Of a DNA stretch of 64,000 nucleotides, positions 52,008-61,076 are shown piece by piece. How positions within the stretch are numbered: position 1 is the stretch's first letter; every line of letters begins with the position of its first letter. A program made the position numbers and the translations under genes. Origin of the DNA: JAVVHE01 sp032249695. Lineage in GTDB: Bacteria; Pseudomonadota; Alphaproteobacteria; Sphingomonadales; Sphingomonadaceae. The notes under the pieces were generated by a model that did not search any database, had not been told where the DNA came from, and saw only the letters and a program-made list of their open reading frames with translations. The DNA lies in assembly GCA_032249695.1 (NCBI GenBank), contig JAVVHE010000008.1:59844-123843 (forward strand), in the 5' to 3' direction.

Positions 52008-52032
52008 GATCCTCCCCGTTCCGGGGAGGATC
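52008..52032. terminator. Perfect hairpin after the ornithine decarboxylase gene
   Basis: An 11-bp stem (GATCCTCCCCG / CGGGGAGGATC) with a 3-base loop starts 5 bases after the stop. Its core equals the hairpins of the GC-rich intergenic repeats, so it is either a terminator or an RNA-stabilising repeat. It is followed by TTCCC, not a T-run. Confidence 0.5.
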
Positions 52033-52117
52033 TTCCCGCCAGGCGCCGGATGGTCCGGCAGCGGGCGGCGCGCTATGAGCGCGCCGAGCCAGCCCTCATC
52101 CGACTGGAGACCATCCC

Positions 52118-53188
52118 ATGACCAACCCGGCCGAGAGCGCACCCGCGCTCCGCAATGACCTCCGCAAGCAGGACCTCTTGAACGAGACGATCGAGCATAT
52201 CGACATCAAAAGCTTCGACGCACGCCCGATCGTCGACGCGATGAAGAAGATGAGCTTCACCTCGCGCGATCTCGGCCGGGCAACCGAGATTTACAACACC
52301 ATGCTGGCCGACAGGGACTGCACCATTTTCCTTGTCGTCGCTGGTTCGACGAGCGCGGGCGGCTGCATGGACCTGTATGCCGATCTTGTGAAGCACAACA
52401 TGGTTGATGCAATCGTCGCGACCGGAGCGACGATCGTCGACATGGATTTCTTCGAGGCGCTTGGCAACAAGCACTACCAGGCGAAGGAAATCCCCGACGA
52501 CGACACGCTGCGCTCGCTTTACATCGATCGTATCTACGACACCTACATCGACGAGGAAGCGCTGCAGCAGTGCGACCACACGATCGGCGCAATCGCCAAC
52601 AGCCTCGATCCCAAGCCATACAGCAGCCGCGCCTTCATCCGTGAGATGGGCAAATGGCTGGTGCGCCACGGCAAGAAGGACAACAGCCTCGTCAAGCTGG
52701 CCTATGAGCATGACGTACCGATCTTCTGCCCAGCTTTCACTGATTCGAGCGCCGGATTCGGGCTGGTCAAGCATCAGGTCGATCGCGCGAAGGCGGGCCA
52801 GCCGTATATGACCATGGACTCGATCGCGGACTTCCGCGAGCTGACCGACATCAAGATCAAAGGCGGCACCAGTGGCTTGCTGATGATCGGCGGCGGCGTG
52901 CCGAAGAACTTCGTGCAGGATACCGTCGTCTGCGCGGAGATCCTGGGTCACGAGGTCGAGAGCCACAAATACGCGGTGCAGATCACCGTCGCCGACGTCC
53001 GCGACGGCGCGTGCTCGTCCAGCACGCTTCAGGAAGCCGCCAGCTGGGGCAAGGTTTCAACCGCGATGGAACAGATGGTGTTCGCGGAGGCGACGAGCGT
53101 GCTGCCGCTGCTTGCGAGCGACGCCTATCACCGTGGCGCGTGGCGCACCCGTCCGGTGCGGCGCTGGGCCAGTCTGTTCGCCGAATGA
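52118..53188 (+). CDS. Deoxyhypusine-synthase-like protein, probable homospermidine synthase
   Basis: A 356-residue member of the deoxyhypusine synthase family. FLVVAGSTSAGGCMDLYADL, VDAIVATGATIVDMDFFEAL and KGGTSGLLMIGGGVPKNFVQ are NAD- and substrate-binding parts, and the catalytic Lys lies in EAASWGKVSTAMEQ. Bacteria lack eIF5A, so these homologues are thought to act on polyamines such as making homospermidine from putrescine. The neighbouring ornithine decarboxylase supplies putrescine, supporting this role. Confidence 0.88.
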   Translation: MTNPAESAPALRNDLRKQDLLNETIEHIDIKSFDARPIVDAMKKMSFTSRDLGRATEIYNTMLADRDCTIFLVVAGSTSAGGCMDLYADLVKHNMVDAIVATGATIVDMDFFEALGNKHYQAKEIPDDDTLRSLYIDRIYDTYIDEEALQQCDHTIGAIANSLDPKPYSSRAFIREMGKWLVRHGKKDNSLVKLAYEHDVPIFCPAFTDSSAGFGLVKHQVDRAKAGQPYMTMDSIADFRELTDIKIKGGTSGLLMIGGGVPKNFVQDTVVCAEILGHEVESHKYAVQITVADVRDGACSSSTLQEAASWGKVSTAMEQMVFAEATSVLPLLASDAYHRGAWRTRPVRRWASLFAE

Positions 53189-53293
53189 TGCCGGCGGGCG
53201 GGTGCGCGCCCGCCGTCCGTACCCGCCACGCCGATCTTGCGCCGACCGTCCCGTCGAGGCATGGGTTGCAACACGCAACCGTTGGGAACGCTC

Positions 53294-53725
53294 GTGCATA
53301 CGATCCTGCTGCCCGTCATCGCGCTCGTCGTCTGGACGCTCGTCGTCCTCGGCTGGATGGTCCGAGTGCGCGCGGCGGCGGTCAAGGCCAAGGGCATCGA
53401 CATCATGAACCGCCGCGGCGGGCGCGGGCAGGATCTGGAGAAGTTGATCGAACCGGCGGCAGCGTGGCCCGCGCACAATTACGCGCATCTGGTCGAGCAG
53501 CCGACGCTGTTCTACGCCGTCTGCCTCGCGCTGGCGTTCGCGGGCCTCGGCAGCGGCACGGCCGTGTGGCTGGCGTGGGCCTACGTGGCGCTTCGGGTGG
53601 CGCACAGTTTCGAGCAGAACATCGCCAACCGCATCCGCATCCGCGCGACCCTGTTCCTGCTGTCAAGCGCGGTGCTCGCTGCGCTGGCGCTGCTGGCAGG
53701 CTGGCGCGTCGTTGAGGCGGCCTGA
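53294..53725 (+). CDS. MAPEG family membrane protein
   Basis: A 143-residue protein starting at GTG 53294 (MHTILLPVIALVVWTLVVLG), with an ATG at 53261 as alternative. Four hydrophobic segments, the charged loop AHNYAHLVEQPTLFYAVCLA and ALRVAHSFEQNIANRIRIR fit the MAPEG (microsomal glutathione transferase-like) fold of bacteria. Catalysis by bacterial members is not established. Confidence 0.85.
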   Translation: MHTILLPVIALVVWTLVVLGWMVRVRAAAVKAKGIDIMNRRGGRGQDLEKLIEPAAAWPAHNYAHLVEQPTLFYAVCLALAFAGLGSGTAVWLAWAYVALRVAHSFEQNIANRIRIRATLFLLSSAVLAALALLAGWRVVEAA

Positions 53726-53766
53726 GCGCGCTGGCGCGGCACCCGGCGCCGGCCTAGGTCAGGCGC

Positions 53767-54759
53767 ATGGCCAGCGCTCCCCTTGCCGTCACGCTGGGCG
53801 ATCCAGCGGGGATCGGGCCCGAGGTCGTCGCCTGCGCGTGGCAACTGCGCCGCGAGCACGGGCTGGCGCCCTTCGCAGCGATCGGCGCGATCGAATCGCT
53901 GCTGGCGGTCGGCTTCAGCCGGGTCGTCCCGATCGCTTCGATCGCCGACGCACCCGCGCTTTTCGATGACGCGCTGCCGCTGATCGCGAGCGAACGGCTC
54001 GCAACGATCCACCCTGGCAAGCCCACGCCCGAGGGCGCGCGCGTCGCGTTCGGGGCGCTCGAGCTGGCGGTTCAGCTGTCGCGGGCGGGCGAGGCCGCAG
54101 CGATGGTCACCGCACCCGTCGCCAAGGCGTCGCTCTACGCGGCGGGCTTCCTTTGGCCGGGCCAGACCGAGTTCGTCGCCGATCGCTGCGGCGTGGCGCC
54201 GGAAGACTGCGCGATGCTGCTGATCGGAGGGGGCCTGCGCGCTTGCCCCGCGACGATCCACATCCCGCTGTCCTCAGTCCCCGCCGTGCTGACGACGGGA
54301 CTTATCGTCCGTCGCGGCCGCGTGCTCGCCGCGACACTCGCCCGCGATTTTGGCATCGCCGCACCCCGCCTCGCGCTCACCGGCCTCAACCCCCATGCTG
54401 GCGAGGACGGAGCGCTCGGCCGCGAGGACGCCGACGTGATCGCCCCCGCCGTCGCCGCGCTGCGAGAGCACGGCATCGACGCGCGCGGCCCCTTCCCCGC
54501 CGACACGCTGTTCCACGCCGAGGCTCGCGCGGGCTACGACGCGGTGCTGGCGATGTACCATGACCAGGCGCTGATCCCGGTCAAGACGCTGGCCTTCGAC
54601 AGCGGCGTCAACATGACGTGCGGCCTGCCCATCATCCGCACCTCCCCCGACCACGGCACCGCCTTCGGTATCGCGGGCGACGCCCGCGCCTCGCCGGGCG
54701 CGATGATCGCCGCCTTGCATCTTGCGGCGCAGTGCGCGGATCGGCGGGTTCGGGGCTGA
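53767..54759 (+). CDS. pdxA: 4-hydroxythreonine-4-phosphate dehydrogenase
   Basis: A 330-residue NAD-dependent enzyme of pyridoxal phosphate synthesis. It has PLAVTLGDPAGIGPEVVACA, VTAPVAKASLYAAGF and the metal-ligand block VLAMYHDQALIPVKTLAFDS, plus FGIAGDARASPGAMIAALHL at the end. It lies 278 bases before rsmA, a partner often found downstream of pdxA. Confidence 0.94.
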   Translation: MASAPLAVTLGDPAGIGPEVVACAWQLRREHGLAPFAAIGAIESLLAVGFSRVVPIASIADAPALFDDALPLIASERLATIHPGKPTPEGARVAFGALELAVQLSRAGEAAAMVTAPVAKASLYAAGFLWPGQTEFVADRCGVAPEDCAMLLIGGGLRACPATIHIPLSSVPAVLTTGLIVRRGRVLAATLARDFGIAAPRLALTGLNPHAGEDGALGREDADVIAPAVAALREHGIDARGPFPADTLFHAEARAGYDAVLAMYHDQALIPVKTLAFDSGVNMTCGLPIIRTSPDHGTAFGIAGDARASPGAMIAALHLAAQCADRRVRG

Positions 54760-55037
54760 GCCGGGCGCTGCACCCATGCGAGCTTGCAATGTCGGATTTG
54801 TGGGCAGAGGCTTGGTGGTGATGACTTCCCCTGCTGCCTGCCGCGCTGCCGTCAGCCCCACGCTCAAGGCCCGTCCACGCGCCGGAGCCGGGATGGTCAA
54901 CAGTCCGTTCCGCCGCGCTGCCGTTCGGCCTCCGCTGGTCACGGTTTCACCCCATCCGGTCGTCACCGTCACAAACTTCGCACGCTTGTCGCGCGAGTCC
55001 GCGGGCCCCCGTTTTCGAACGAGCCGCCGGGCGCCGG

Positions 55038-55892
55038 ATGGCTGAGCTTCCGCCGCTTTCCGAGGTCATCCGCGCGCACGGGCTGTCCGCCAAGAAAAGC
55101 CTCGGCCAGCATTTCCTGCTCGATCCCAACCTCTTGGCGAAAATCGTGCGCGCGGCCGCGCTGCCGCCGGGCGCGCCGGTCTATGAGGTCGGACCCGGCC
55201 CCGGCGGCCTGACGCGCGCCCTCCTCGCAGCGGGGCATGCCGTCACTGCGGTGGAGCGCGACGACCGCGCGGTGGCGGCGCTGACCGGTCTATCGGCCGC
55301 TTATCCCGGCCGGCTGAACGTGCTTGCCGAGGACGCGCTGGCGATCGACGAGGCCGCTTCGCTGCCACGCCACGTGCACATCGTCGCCAACCTGCCCTAC
55401 AATATCGGATCGGCGCTGCTGGTACGCTGGCTGACCGCCGATCGATGGCCGCCCTGGTGGGCGGGCGCTGCGCTGATGTTCCAGAAGGAAGTCGCCGAGC
55501 GAATCGTCGCCCGGCCCGATACCGACGCCTACGGTCGCCTCAGCGTGCTCGCCCAGTGGCGCGCCGAGCCGCGCATCGCGCTGGAACTGCCCTCGCGCGC
55601 GTTCACGCCGCCGCCCAAGGTCAGCTCGGCAATTGTGCGCATCGTGCCCGCAGCACAGCCCGCCGGGGTCGCGTTGCCGGCGCTGGAAGCAGTCACGCAG
55701 GCAGCGTTCGCGCAGCGAAGGAAAATGCTGCGCGCGTCACTGAAGGCGCTTGCGGGTTGTACTGAGGCTTTGGAGCGGGTGGGGATCGCGGGAGAGCGCC
55801 GCGCGGAGACGCTGAGCGTCGCTGAATTCGTCGCGCTCGCCGCAGCATGGGATAGGATCCGCGCTGGCCGCGCCAGGCACACCGTCGCGTAG
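55038..55892 (+). CDS. rsmA: 16S rRNA dimethyladenosine transferase RsmA/KsgA
   Basis: A 284-residue SAM-dependent methyltransferase that dimethylates two adenines of the 3' end of 16S rRNA. It has AKKSLGQHFLLDPNLLAKIV, the SAM loop YEVGPGPGGLTRALLAAGH and the catalytic motif VANLPYNIGSALLVRWL. The ending LSVAEFVALAAAWDRIR is usual. Confidence 0.95.
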   Translation: MAELPPLSEVIRAHGLSAKKSLGQHFLLDPNLLAKIVRAAALPPGAPVYEVGPGPGGLTRALLAAGHAVTAVERDDRAVAALTGLSAAYPGRLNVLAEDALAIDEAASLPRHVHIVANLPYNIGSALLVRWLTADRWPPWWAGAALMFQKEVAERIVARPDTDAYGRLSVLAQWRAEPRIALELPSRAFTPPPKVSSAIVRIVPAAQPAGVALPALEAVTQAAFAQRRKMLRASLKALAGCTEALERVGIAGERRAETLSVAEFVALAAAWDRIRAGRARHTVA

Positions 55893-56209
55893 AAACCGCT
55901 GAGCGCGCAACGGTTCGCGGCCGGTCTTCGCTCGGCACCGCGGCGCGTCTGGTGCGCGCATCTGCGGTGGAGCGCGGACCGGCCGCTCCTCCCCTAGGCT
56001 TTTGTTGCAGCTTTGTTGCGCCGCAAAGCGCCTCTGGTCAAGCACGACTGCGCCGGAACGACCGGATGCTGCGCCGATATTGTCTTGACACCACCGCCGA
56101 CCCAGCCGCCGCGCATCGCCGCCGCGCGCGCTGACGCCAATGCCGGTCCCGGCCGGAACCAGCGCCCGCCGCCGTTGCGCGGGCGCAGCCCGGCCCCTAT
56201 CCCGCGCGG
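55893..56209. other. Intergenic region before proS, no supported gene
   Basis: About 317 bases with no frame having a ribosome site and known domain. Moderately AT-rich sequence at 55993-56025 and TTGTCTTGACACC near 56080-56093 may hold the proS promoter, but I cannot define boxes. No repeat stands out. Confidence 0.4.
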
Positions 56210-57526
56210 ATGCGCCTGTCCCGCTACACGCTTCCCGTCACCAAGGAGGCGCCCGCCGACGCCCAGATCGTCAGCCACAAGCTGATGCTGCGCGCCGGGC
56301 TGGTGCGCCAGACCGCAGCTGGCATCTACGCGTGGTTGCCTTTGGGGCTGCGCGTGCTCCAGAAGATCGAGGAGGTCGTGCGGCAGGAGCAGGACCGCGC
56401 CGGCGCGATCGAAATCCTGATGCCGACCGTCCAGTCGGCCGAGCTGTGGCGGACAAGCGGCCGCTACGACGCCTACGGGCCCGAGATGCTGCGCTTCAAG
56501 GACCGGCACGAGCGCGAGATGCTCTATTCGCCGACCGCCGAGGAGCTGTTCACCGTGGTGATGCGCGACGCGGTCCGCAGCTACCGCGACCTGCCGCGCA
56601 CGGTCTACCAGATCCAGTGGAAGTTCCGCGACGAAGTCCGCCCGCGCTTCGGCGTGATGCGCGGGCGCGAGTTCCTGATGAAGGACGCCTACAGCTTCGA
56701 TCTCGATGAAGCGGGAGGGCGGCACAGCTACCAGCGCATGTTCATCGCCTACCTCCGCACCTTTGAACGCATGGGTCTGCGCGCCATTCCGATGCAGGCC
56801 GACACCGGCCCGATCGGCGGCGACCTGAGCCACGAGTTCATCGTCCTTGCGCCGAGCGGCGAGAGCGACGTGTTCTACCACCGCGCCTGGGAACAGCCGA
56901 AGGACCTTTCGGTCGACGCCGAAGACGCCGACGCGCTCGACGCCTTCGTCCGCGGCGTCACCGCCGACTACGCCGCCACCGACGAGAAGCGCGACCTTGG
57001 GCGCGAGGCTGCTGCGCGCGACGAGCTGAAGCAGAGCCGCGGCATCGAAGTGGGGCACATCTTCTTCTTCGGCGATAAATACACGCGCGCGCACGGCATG
57101 ACCGTGCAGGGCCCCGACGGAGCCGCGATCACCCCGCTGATGGGCAGCTATGGCATCGGGATCAGCCGCCTCGTCGGCGCGGCGATCGAGGCGAGCCACG
57201 ACGACTCGGGGATCATCTGGCCAGACGCGATTGCGCCCTACGCCCTCGGCCTCGTCAACCTGCGCTCAGACGATGCCGACTGCATCTATGCAGCGGACGA
57301 CTTCTACGTGAAGGCGCGCGCGGCGGGCATCGACACGCTCTATGACGACCGCGACGAACGCGGCGGCGCCAAGTTCGCTGGCATGGACCTGATCGGCCTG
57401 CCCTGGCAGGTCATCATCGGCCCCAAGGGCGCCAAGGCTCAAACCGTCGAGCTGAAGCGCCGCGCCACGGGCGAGCGCCACGAGCTCAGCGCCGGGGATG
57501 CGCTCGCGCGGGTGCTGGGCGAGTAG
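56210..57526 (+). CDS. proS: Prolyl-tRNA ligase (short alphaproteobacterial type)
   Basis: A 438-residue class II synthetase without the editing insertion, the normal form in this class. It has MRLSRYTLPVTKEAPADAQI, LPLGLRVLQKIEEVVRQEQD, motif 2 YQIQWKFRDEVRPRFGVMRG, and motif 3 GSYGIGISRLVGAAIE, then the anticodon-binding domain. The lolCE/lolD genes follow after 182 bases. Confidence 0.96.
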   Translation: MRLSRYTLPVTKEAPADAQIVSHKLMLRAGLVRQTAAGIYAWLPLGLRVLQKIEEVVRQEQDRAGAIEILMPTVQSAELWRTSGRYDAYGPEMLRFKDRHEREMLYSPTAEELFTVVMRDAVRSYRDLPRTVYQIQWKFRDEVRPRFGVMRGREFLMKDAYSFDLDEAGGRHSYQRMFIAYLRTFERMGLRAIPMQADTGPIGGDLSHEFIVLAPSGESDVFYHRAWEQPKDLSVDAEDADALDAFVRGVTADYAATDEKRDLGREAAARDELKQSRGIEVGHIFFFGDKYTRAHGMTVQGPDGAAITPLMGSYGIGISRLVGAAIEASHDDSGIIWPDAIAPYALGLVNLRSDDADCIYAADDFYVKARAAGIDTLYDDRDERGGAKFAGMDLIGLPWQVIIGPKGAKAQTVELKRRATGERHELSAGDALARVLGE

Positions 57527-57708
57527 CGTTCGCGAACCGATCGAATCCGCCCAAGCGCGGGTTCGGACCGGTGCTCGTGCGTCGACTGGACAGCTGGTCC
57601 TCGGGATTGCCGCCGCGCCGCCGCGGACCCATCTTTCCCGCTCGTCGTTCCGCACCCGCGACGCCCCACCGCTAGACACCACCCTGCCCGGCCCCCACAG
57701 GAACTCCG

Positions 57709-58953
57709 ATGCTGACCCGCTACGAGCGCATGGTTGCGCTCCGCTATCTGCGCCCCGGCCGTGGCGAGGGGTTCATCTTCCTTGTCGCCTCAATCAGCCT
57801 CGTCGCGGTGGCGCTGGGGGTGGCGGCGCTGATCGCGGTCATGTCGATCATGAACGGCTTCCGCGCCGAGCTGTTCGACAAAATCCTCAGCCTCAACGGC
57901 CACGCGGTCATCCAGGGCTATGACAACCGCCTGCCCTCGTGGCGCGAGGTGACCGCGGCCGCACGCGCGACGCCCGGTGTCACCAGCGCGGTGCCGATGG
58001 TGGAGCAGCCGCTGATGGCCTCGGCGCGCGGCCGAGTTGAGGGCGTGCTGGTGCGCGGCATGCGCATGGAGGACATCGCGGCGACGCAGGTGCTCGCAAA
58101 GCAGATCGTCGACGGGCGGCTCGATTATCTGAACCAGCCGCGCACCGCTGCCATCGGTGCCGAACTTGCGACCAACCTCGGCCTCCGCGTCGGCGACGAC
58201 ATCACGCTCATCAGCCCGCAGGGCCAGGTGACCCCGTTCGGCACCGCGCCGCGCATCGTCAGCTACAAGGTCGGCCTGATCTTCCGGATCGGCATCTACG
58301 ATTTCGACAAGAGCTTCGTCGTGCTGCCGCTCGGCGAGGCGCAGACGCTGCTGCGGCTGGGCGACGACGTCGGCATCATCGAGGTCCGCACCGACGATCC
58401 CGACCGCGCGCCGCAGATCCTCGCACCGCTCGCCGCACGCTACCGCGACCGCGCCGTGGTCGCGCCGTGGCAGTCGTCGAACAGCCAGCTGTTCGAAGCA
58501 TTGCAGGTCGAGCGCGTGGCCATGTTCTGGATCCTGTCGATCATCATCCTGGTGGCGGTGTTCAACATCCTGTCGAGCCTCATCATGCTCGTCCGCGCCA
58601 AGACCCGTGACATCGCCATCCTGCGGACGATGGGCGCGGGACGGGCGGCGATGATGCGCATCTTCGTCAGCGCGGGCACGATCATCGGCACGCTCGGCAT
58701 CGGCGCGGGGCTGGGGCTGGGTCTGCTCGTGCTGTGGCAGCGGCAGCCGATCGTGAACCTCATCCAGCGGCTGACCGGAGCCAACCTGTGGGACCCGCAG
58801 GTGCGGTTCCTGTCCGAGCTTCCCGCCAAGACGGATCCGGTGGAGGTGGCGACCGTCGTGCTGCTGGCGTTCGTGCTGAGCGTGGTGGCGACGATCTACC
58901 CGGCGTGGAAGGCTGCATCTACCGATCCGGTGCAGGTGCTGCGTTATGAATGA
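57709..58953 (+). CDS. lolC: Lipoprotein-releasing system permease LolC/LolE
   Basis: A 414-residue permease with one N-terminal membrane helix (FLVASISLVAVALGVAALIA), a large periplasmic domain, and three C-terminal helices (LSIIILVAVFNILSSLIMLV). DIAILRTMGAGRAAMMRIF is the coupling region and the end YPAWKAASTDPVQVLRYE is typical. It transfers outer-membrane lipoproteins to LolA together with LolD, whose start overlaps by 8 bases. In alphaproteobacteria one gene (LolF-type) replaces lolC and lolE. Confidence 0.93.
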   Translation: MLTRYERMVALRYLRPGRGEGFIFLVASISLVAVALGVAALIAVMSIMNGFRAELFDKILSLNGHAVIQGYDNRLPSWREVTAAARATPGVTSAVPMVEQPLMASARGRVEGVLVRGMRMEDIAATQVLAKQIVDGRLDYLNQPRTAAIGAELATNLGLRVGDDITLISPQGQVTPFGTAPRIVSYKVGLIFRIGIYDFDKSFVVLPLGEAQTLLRLGDDVGIIEVRTDDPDRAPQILAPLAARYRDRAVVAPWQSSNSQLFEALQVERVAMFWILSIIILVAVFNILSSLIMLVRAKTRDIAILRTMGAGRAAMMRIFVSAGTIIGTLGIGAGLGLGLLVLWQRQPIVNLIQRLTGANLWDPQVRFLSELPAKTDPVEVATVVLLAFVLSVVATIYPAWKAASTDPVQVLRYE

Positions 58954-59656
58954 GGCGGGCGCGGCGCCAGTCCTCAGCGTCCGCCATCTGTCGCGCAGCT
59001 TCGTCCAGGGCGGTGCCGAAATCACGGTGCTGCGCGACGCCAGCCTGTCGATTGCTCCCGGCCAGTTGGTGGCGCTGCTTGGGCCGTCCGGCTCGGGCAA
59101 GTCGACGCTGCTGCAGGCGGTGGGGCTGCTGGAGCGCGGCTACCTGGGCGAGGTCGTGATTCTGGGCACGCGGGTCGACGGGCTGGACGACGCCGCGCGC
59201 ACTCGGCTGCGGCGCGAGCGGCTGGGCTTCGTCTACCAGTTCCACCATCTGCTGCCGGACTTCTCGGCGGAGGAAAACGTGGTGCTGCCCCAGTTGATCG
59301 CCGGGTCGACACCGGCCGCGGCGCGCGAGCGGGCGCGGTCGCTGCTCGCGGCGCTTAGTCTCGGCGCGCGGCTGGACCATCGCCCGGCGCAGCTGTCGGG
59401 CGGCGAGCAGCAGCGCGTCGCGGTCGCGCGCGCGCTTGCCAACCGGCCGCCGCTGATCCTCGCCGACGAGCCCACCGGCAATCTCGACGAGGCGACCGCG
59501 CGGCGCGTGTTCGCGAAATTCGTTGAGCTGGCACGCAGCGAGGGCGCAGCAGCGCTGATCGCTACGCATAACGCGCAGCTGGCAGGCGAGATGGACCGGG
59601 TAGTGGAATTGCACGAAGGCGAGCTTGTCGAGCGGCCGTCATGTAAAAATCCGTAA
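58946..59656 (+). CDS. lolD: Lipoprotein-releasing system ATP-binding protein LolD
   Basis: A 236-residue ABC ATPase: Walker A LLGPSGSGKSTLLQ, signature LSGGEQQRVAVARAL, Walker B LILADEPTGNLDE, and the H-loop in ALIATHNAQLAGEMDRVVEL. It shares an 8-base overlap with the permease gene, so the subunits are translated together. Confidence 0.95.
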   Translation: MNEAGAAPVLSVRHLSRSFVQGGAEITVLRDASLSIAPGQLVALLGPSGSGKSTLLQAVGLLERGYLGEVVILGTRVDGLDDAARTRLRRERLGFVYQFHHLLPDFSAEENVVLPQLIAGSTPAAARERARSLLAALSLGARLDHRPAQLSGGEQQRVAVARALANRPPLILADEPTGNLDEATARRVFAKFVELARSEGAAALIATHNAQLAGEMDRVVELHEGELVERPSCKNP

Positions 59657-59784
59657 ATTCCATTTGCCGCAGCCCGTCGCTTGAAGCTGGAACCTTTTCG
59701 GCGACGTGGTAAGTGCGGCGCTGGGGACGGGATACGCGGGGGGCGTGCAACGTTTTCCGTTGCTGCCTTAGAACCAGGGACCCG

Positions 59785-60510
59785 ATGCACCGCTACGCAA
59801 ATCCGACCAGATTCCTCTCGATCGCCCGGCGCTGGACCGATCCGCTGCTGGTGGCGGGGCTGGTCCTGACCGCGGGCGCGCTGGCGTGGGGGCTGTTCGT
59901 CGCTCCGCCCGACTATCTGCAAGGCCAGCTTGTCCGGATCATTTACATCCATGTCCCCGCCGCGTGGCTGGGCGTCGGTGCCTACACCTCGCTTGCGATC
60001 GCATCGGCCGCGGGGCTGGTCTGGCGGCATCCGCTCGCCTTCGTGGCAGCGCGCGCGATTGCACCCGTTGGAGCGTTCTTCGCTGCGGTGTGCCTGCTGA
60101 CCGGCAGCATCTGGGGCCGGCCCGCGTGGGGCACTTGGTGGGAATGGGACGCGCGGCTGACGTCGATGTTGATCCTGTTTTTCCTGTATCTCGCGGTGAT
60201 GGCGATGCAGACCGCCTATGACAGCCGCGAGCGTAGCGAGCGCGCCGCGGCGATCCTGGCGCTGGTCGGCGCGGTGAACGTGCCGATCATCAAGTTTTCG
60301 GTCGAGTGGTGGAACACGCTCCACCAGGGTAACTCGATCAGCGTGTTCACCGGCACGACGATTGCCGGCCCGATCCTTTATCCGCTGCTCGCCTCGATCC
60401 TGGGCCACAGCCTGCTGTTCGGAGCCGTCGTGCTGATGCGCATGCGGTCCGAGCTTGCGACCACCCGCGCATCGGCACGGGCGCGGCGTTTCGCGGAGGC
60501 GCTGGCATGA
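59785..60510 (+). CDS. ccmC: Haem exporter protein CcmC
   Basis: A 241-residue membrane protein with six helices and the haem-handling Trp motif in GTWWEWDARLTSMLILFF, with conserved His before (IIYIHVPAAWLGVGAYTSLA) and after (LGHSLLFGAVVLM). It loads haem onto CcmE for cytochrome c maturation. It overlaps ccmD by 4 bases (ATGA). ccmA and ccmB, which usually come before it, are not here. Confidence 0.95.
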   Translation: MHRYANPTRFLSIARRWTDPLLVAGLVLTAGALAWGLFVAPPDYLQGQLVRIIYIHVPAAWLGVGAYTSLAIASAAGLVWRHPLAFVAARAIAPVGAFFAAVCLLTGSIWGRPAWGTWWEWDARLTSMLILFFLYLAVMAMQTAYDSRERSERAAAILALVGAVNVPIIKFSVEWWNTLHQGNSISVFTGTTIAGPILYPLLASILGHSLLFGAVVLMRMRSELATTRASARARRFAEALA

Positions 60511-60647
60511 ACGCGTGGCCCTTCATTGCCGCAGCCTACGGCATCGGCGTCACCGGTATCGCCGGGCTGGTCATCTACAGCTATGGCTCGATGCGCGCGG
60601 CCGAACGCGTCGCCGCGTTGCTGAAGGAACGCAAGCGTGACCGCTAA
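60507..60647 (+). CDS. ccmD: Haem exporter protein CcmD
   Basis: A 46-residue single-helix protein (WPFIAAAYGIGVTGIAGLVI) with a basic C-terminus (LLKERKRDR). Position and shape identify it: it overlaps ccmC by 4 bases at its start and ccmE by 11 bases at its end. It helps release haem-loaded CcmE from CcmC. Confidence 0.88.
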   Translation: MNAWPFIAAAYGIGVTGIAGLVIYSYGSMRAAERVAALLKERKRDR

Positions 60648-61068
60648 ACGCCAACGGCTTGTCCTGCTTCTCGCTGCTGGCGTTGCACTGACCGGCGCGA
60701 CCGCGCTGGGCCTCAGCGCCATCGGCGACAGCGCGACCTATTTCTACAGCCCCAGCGACTTCGCGAAAAAGCCACCCGCGGCCAACGCCACGATCCGGCT
60801 GGGCGGGCTGGTCTCGCCCGGCAGCATCGAGCGCGAGGGCACCACCGTGCGTTTCGCGGTCACCGACAACAAGGACACCATGCGCGTGGTCTATTCGGGG
60901 CTGACACCGGACCTGTTCAAGGAAGGATCGGGCATCATCGCAACGGGGCGCATGGGCCCCGACGGCGTATTCCGAGCGAGCGAACTGCTCGCCAAGCATG
61001 ACGAGAAATACATGCCGCCGGAAGTCGCGAAGTCGCTGCACAAGACCGACACGCTGAAGAAGTCCTGA
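60637..61068 (+). CDS. ccmE: Cytochrome c-type biogenesis protein CcmE
   Basis: A 143-residue periplasmic haem chaperone with an N-terminal anchor (RLVLLLAAGVALTGATALGL), the OB-fold core (LGGLVSPGSIEREGTTVRFA) and the covalent haem-binding His in LAKHDEKYMPPEVAKSL. It starts at GTG 60637 inside ccmD. Confidence 0.95.
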   Translation: MTAKRQRLVLLLAAGVALTGATALGLSAIGDSATYFYSPSDFAKKPPAANATIRLGGLVSPGSIEREGTTVRFAVTDNKDTMRVVYSGLTPDLFKEGSGIIATGRMGPDGVFRASELLAKHDEKYMPPEVAKSLHKTDTLKKS

Positions 61069-61076
61069 GCCGAAGC

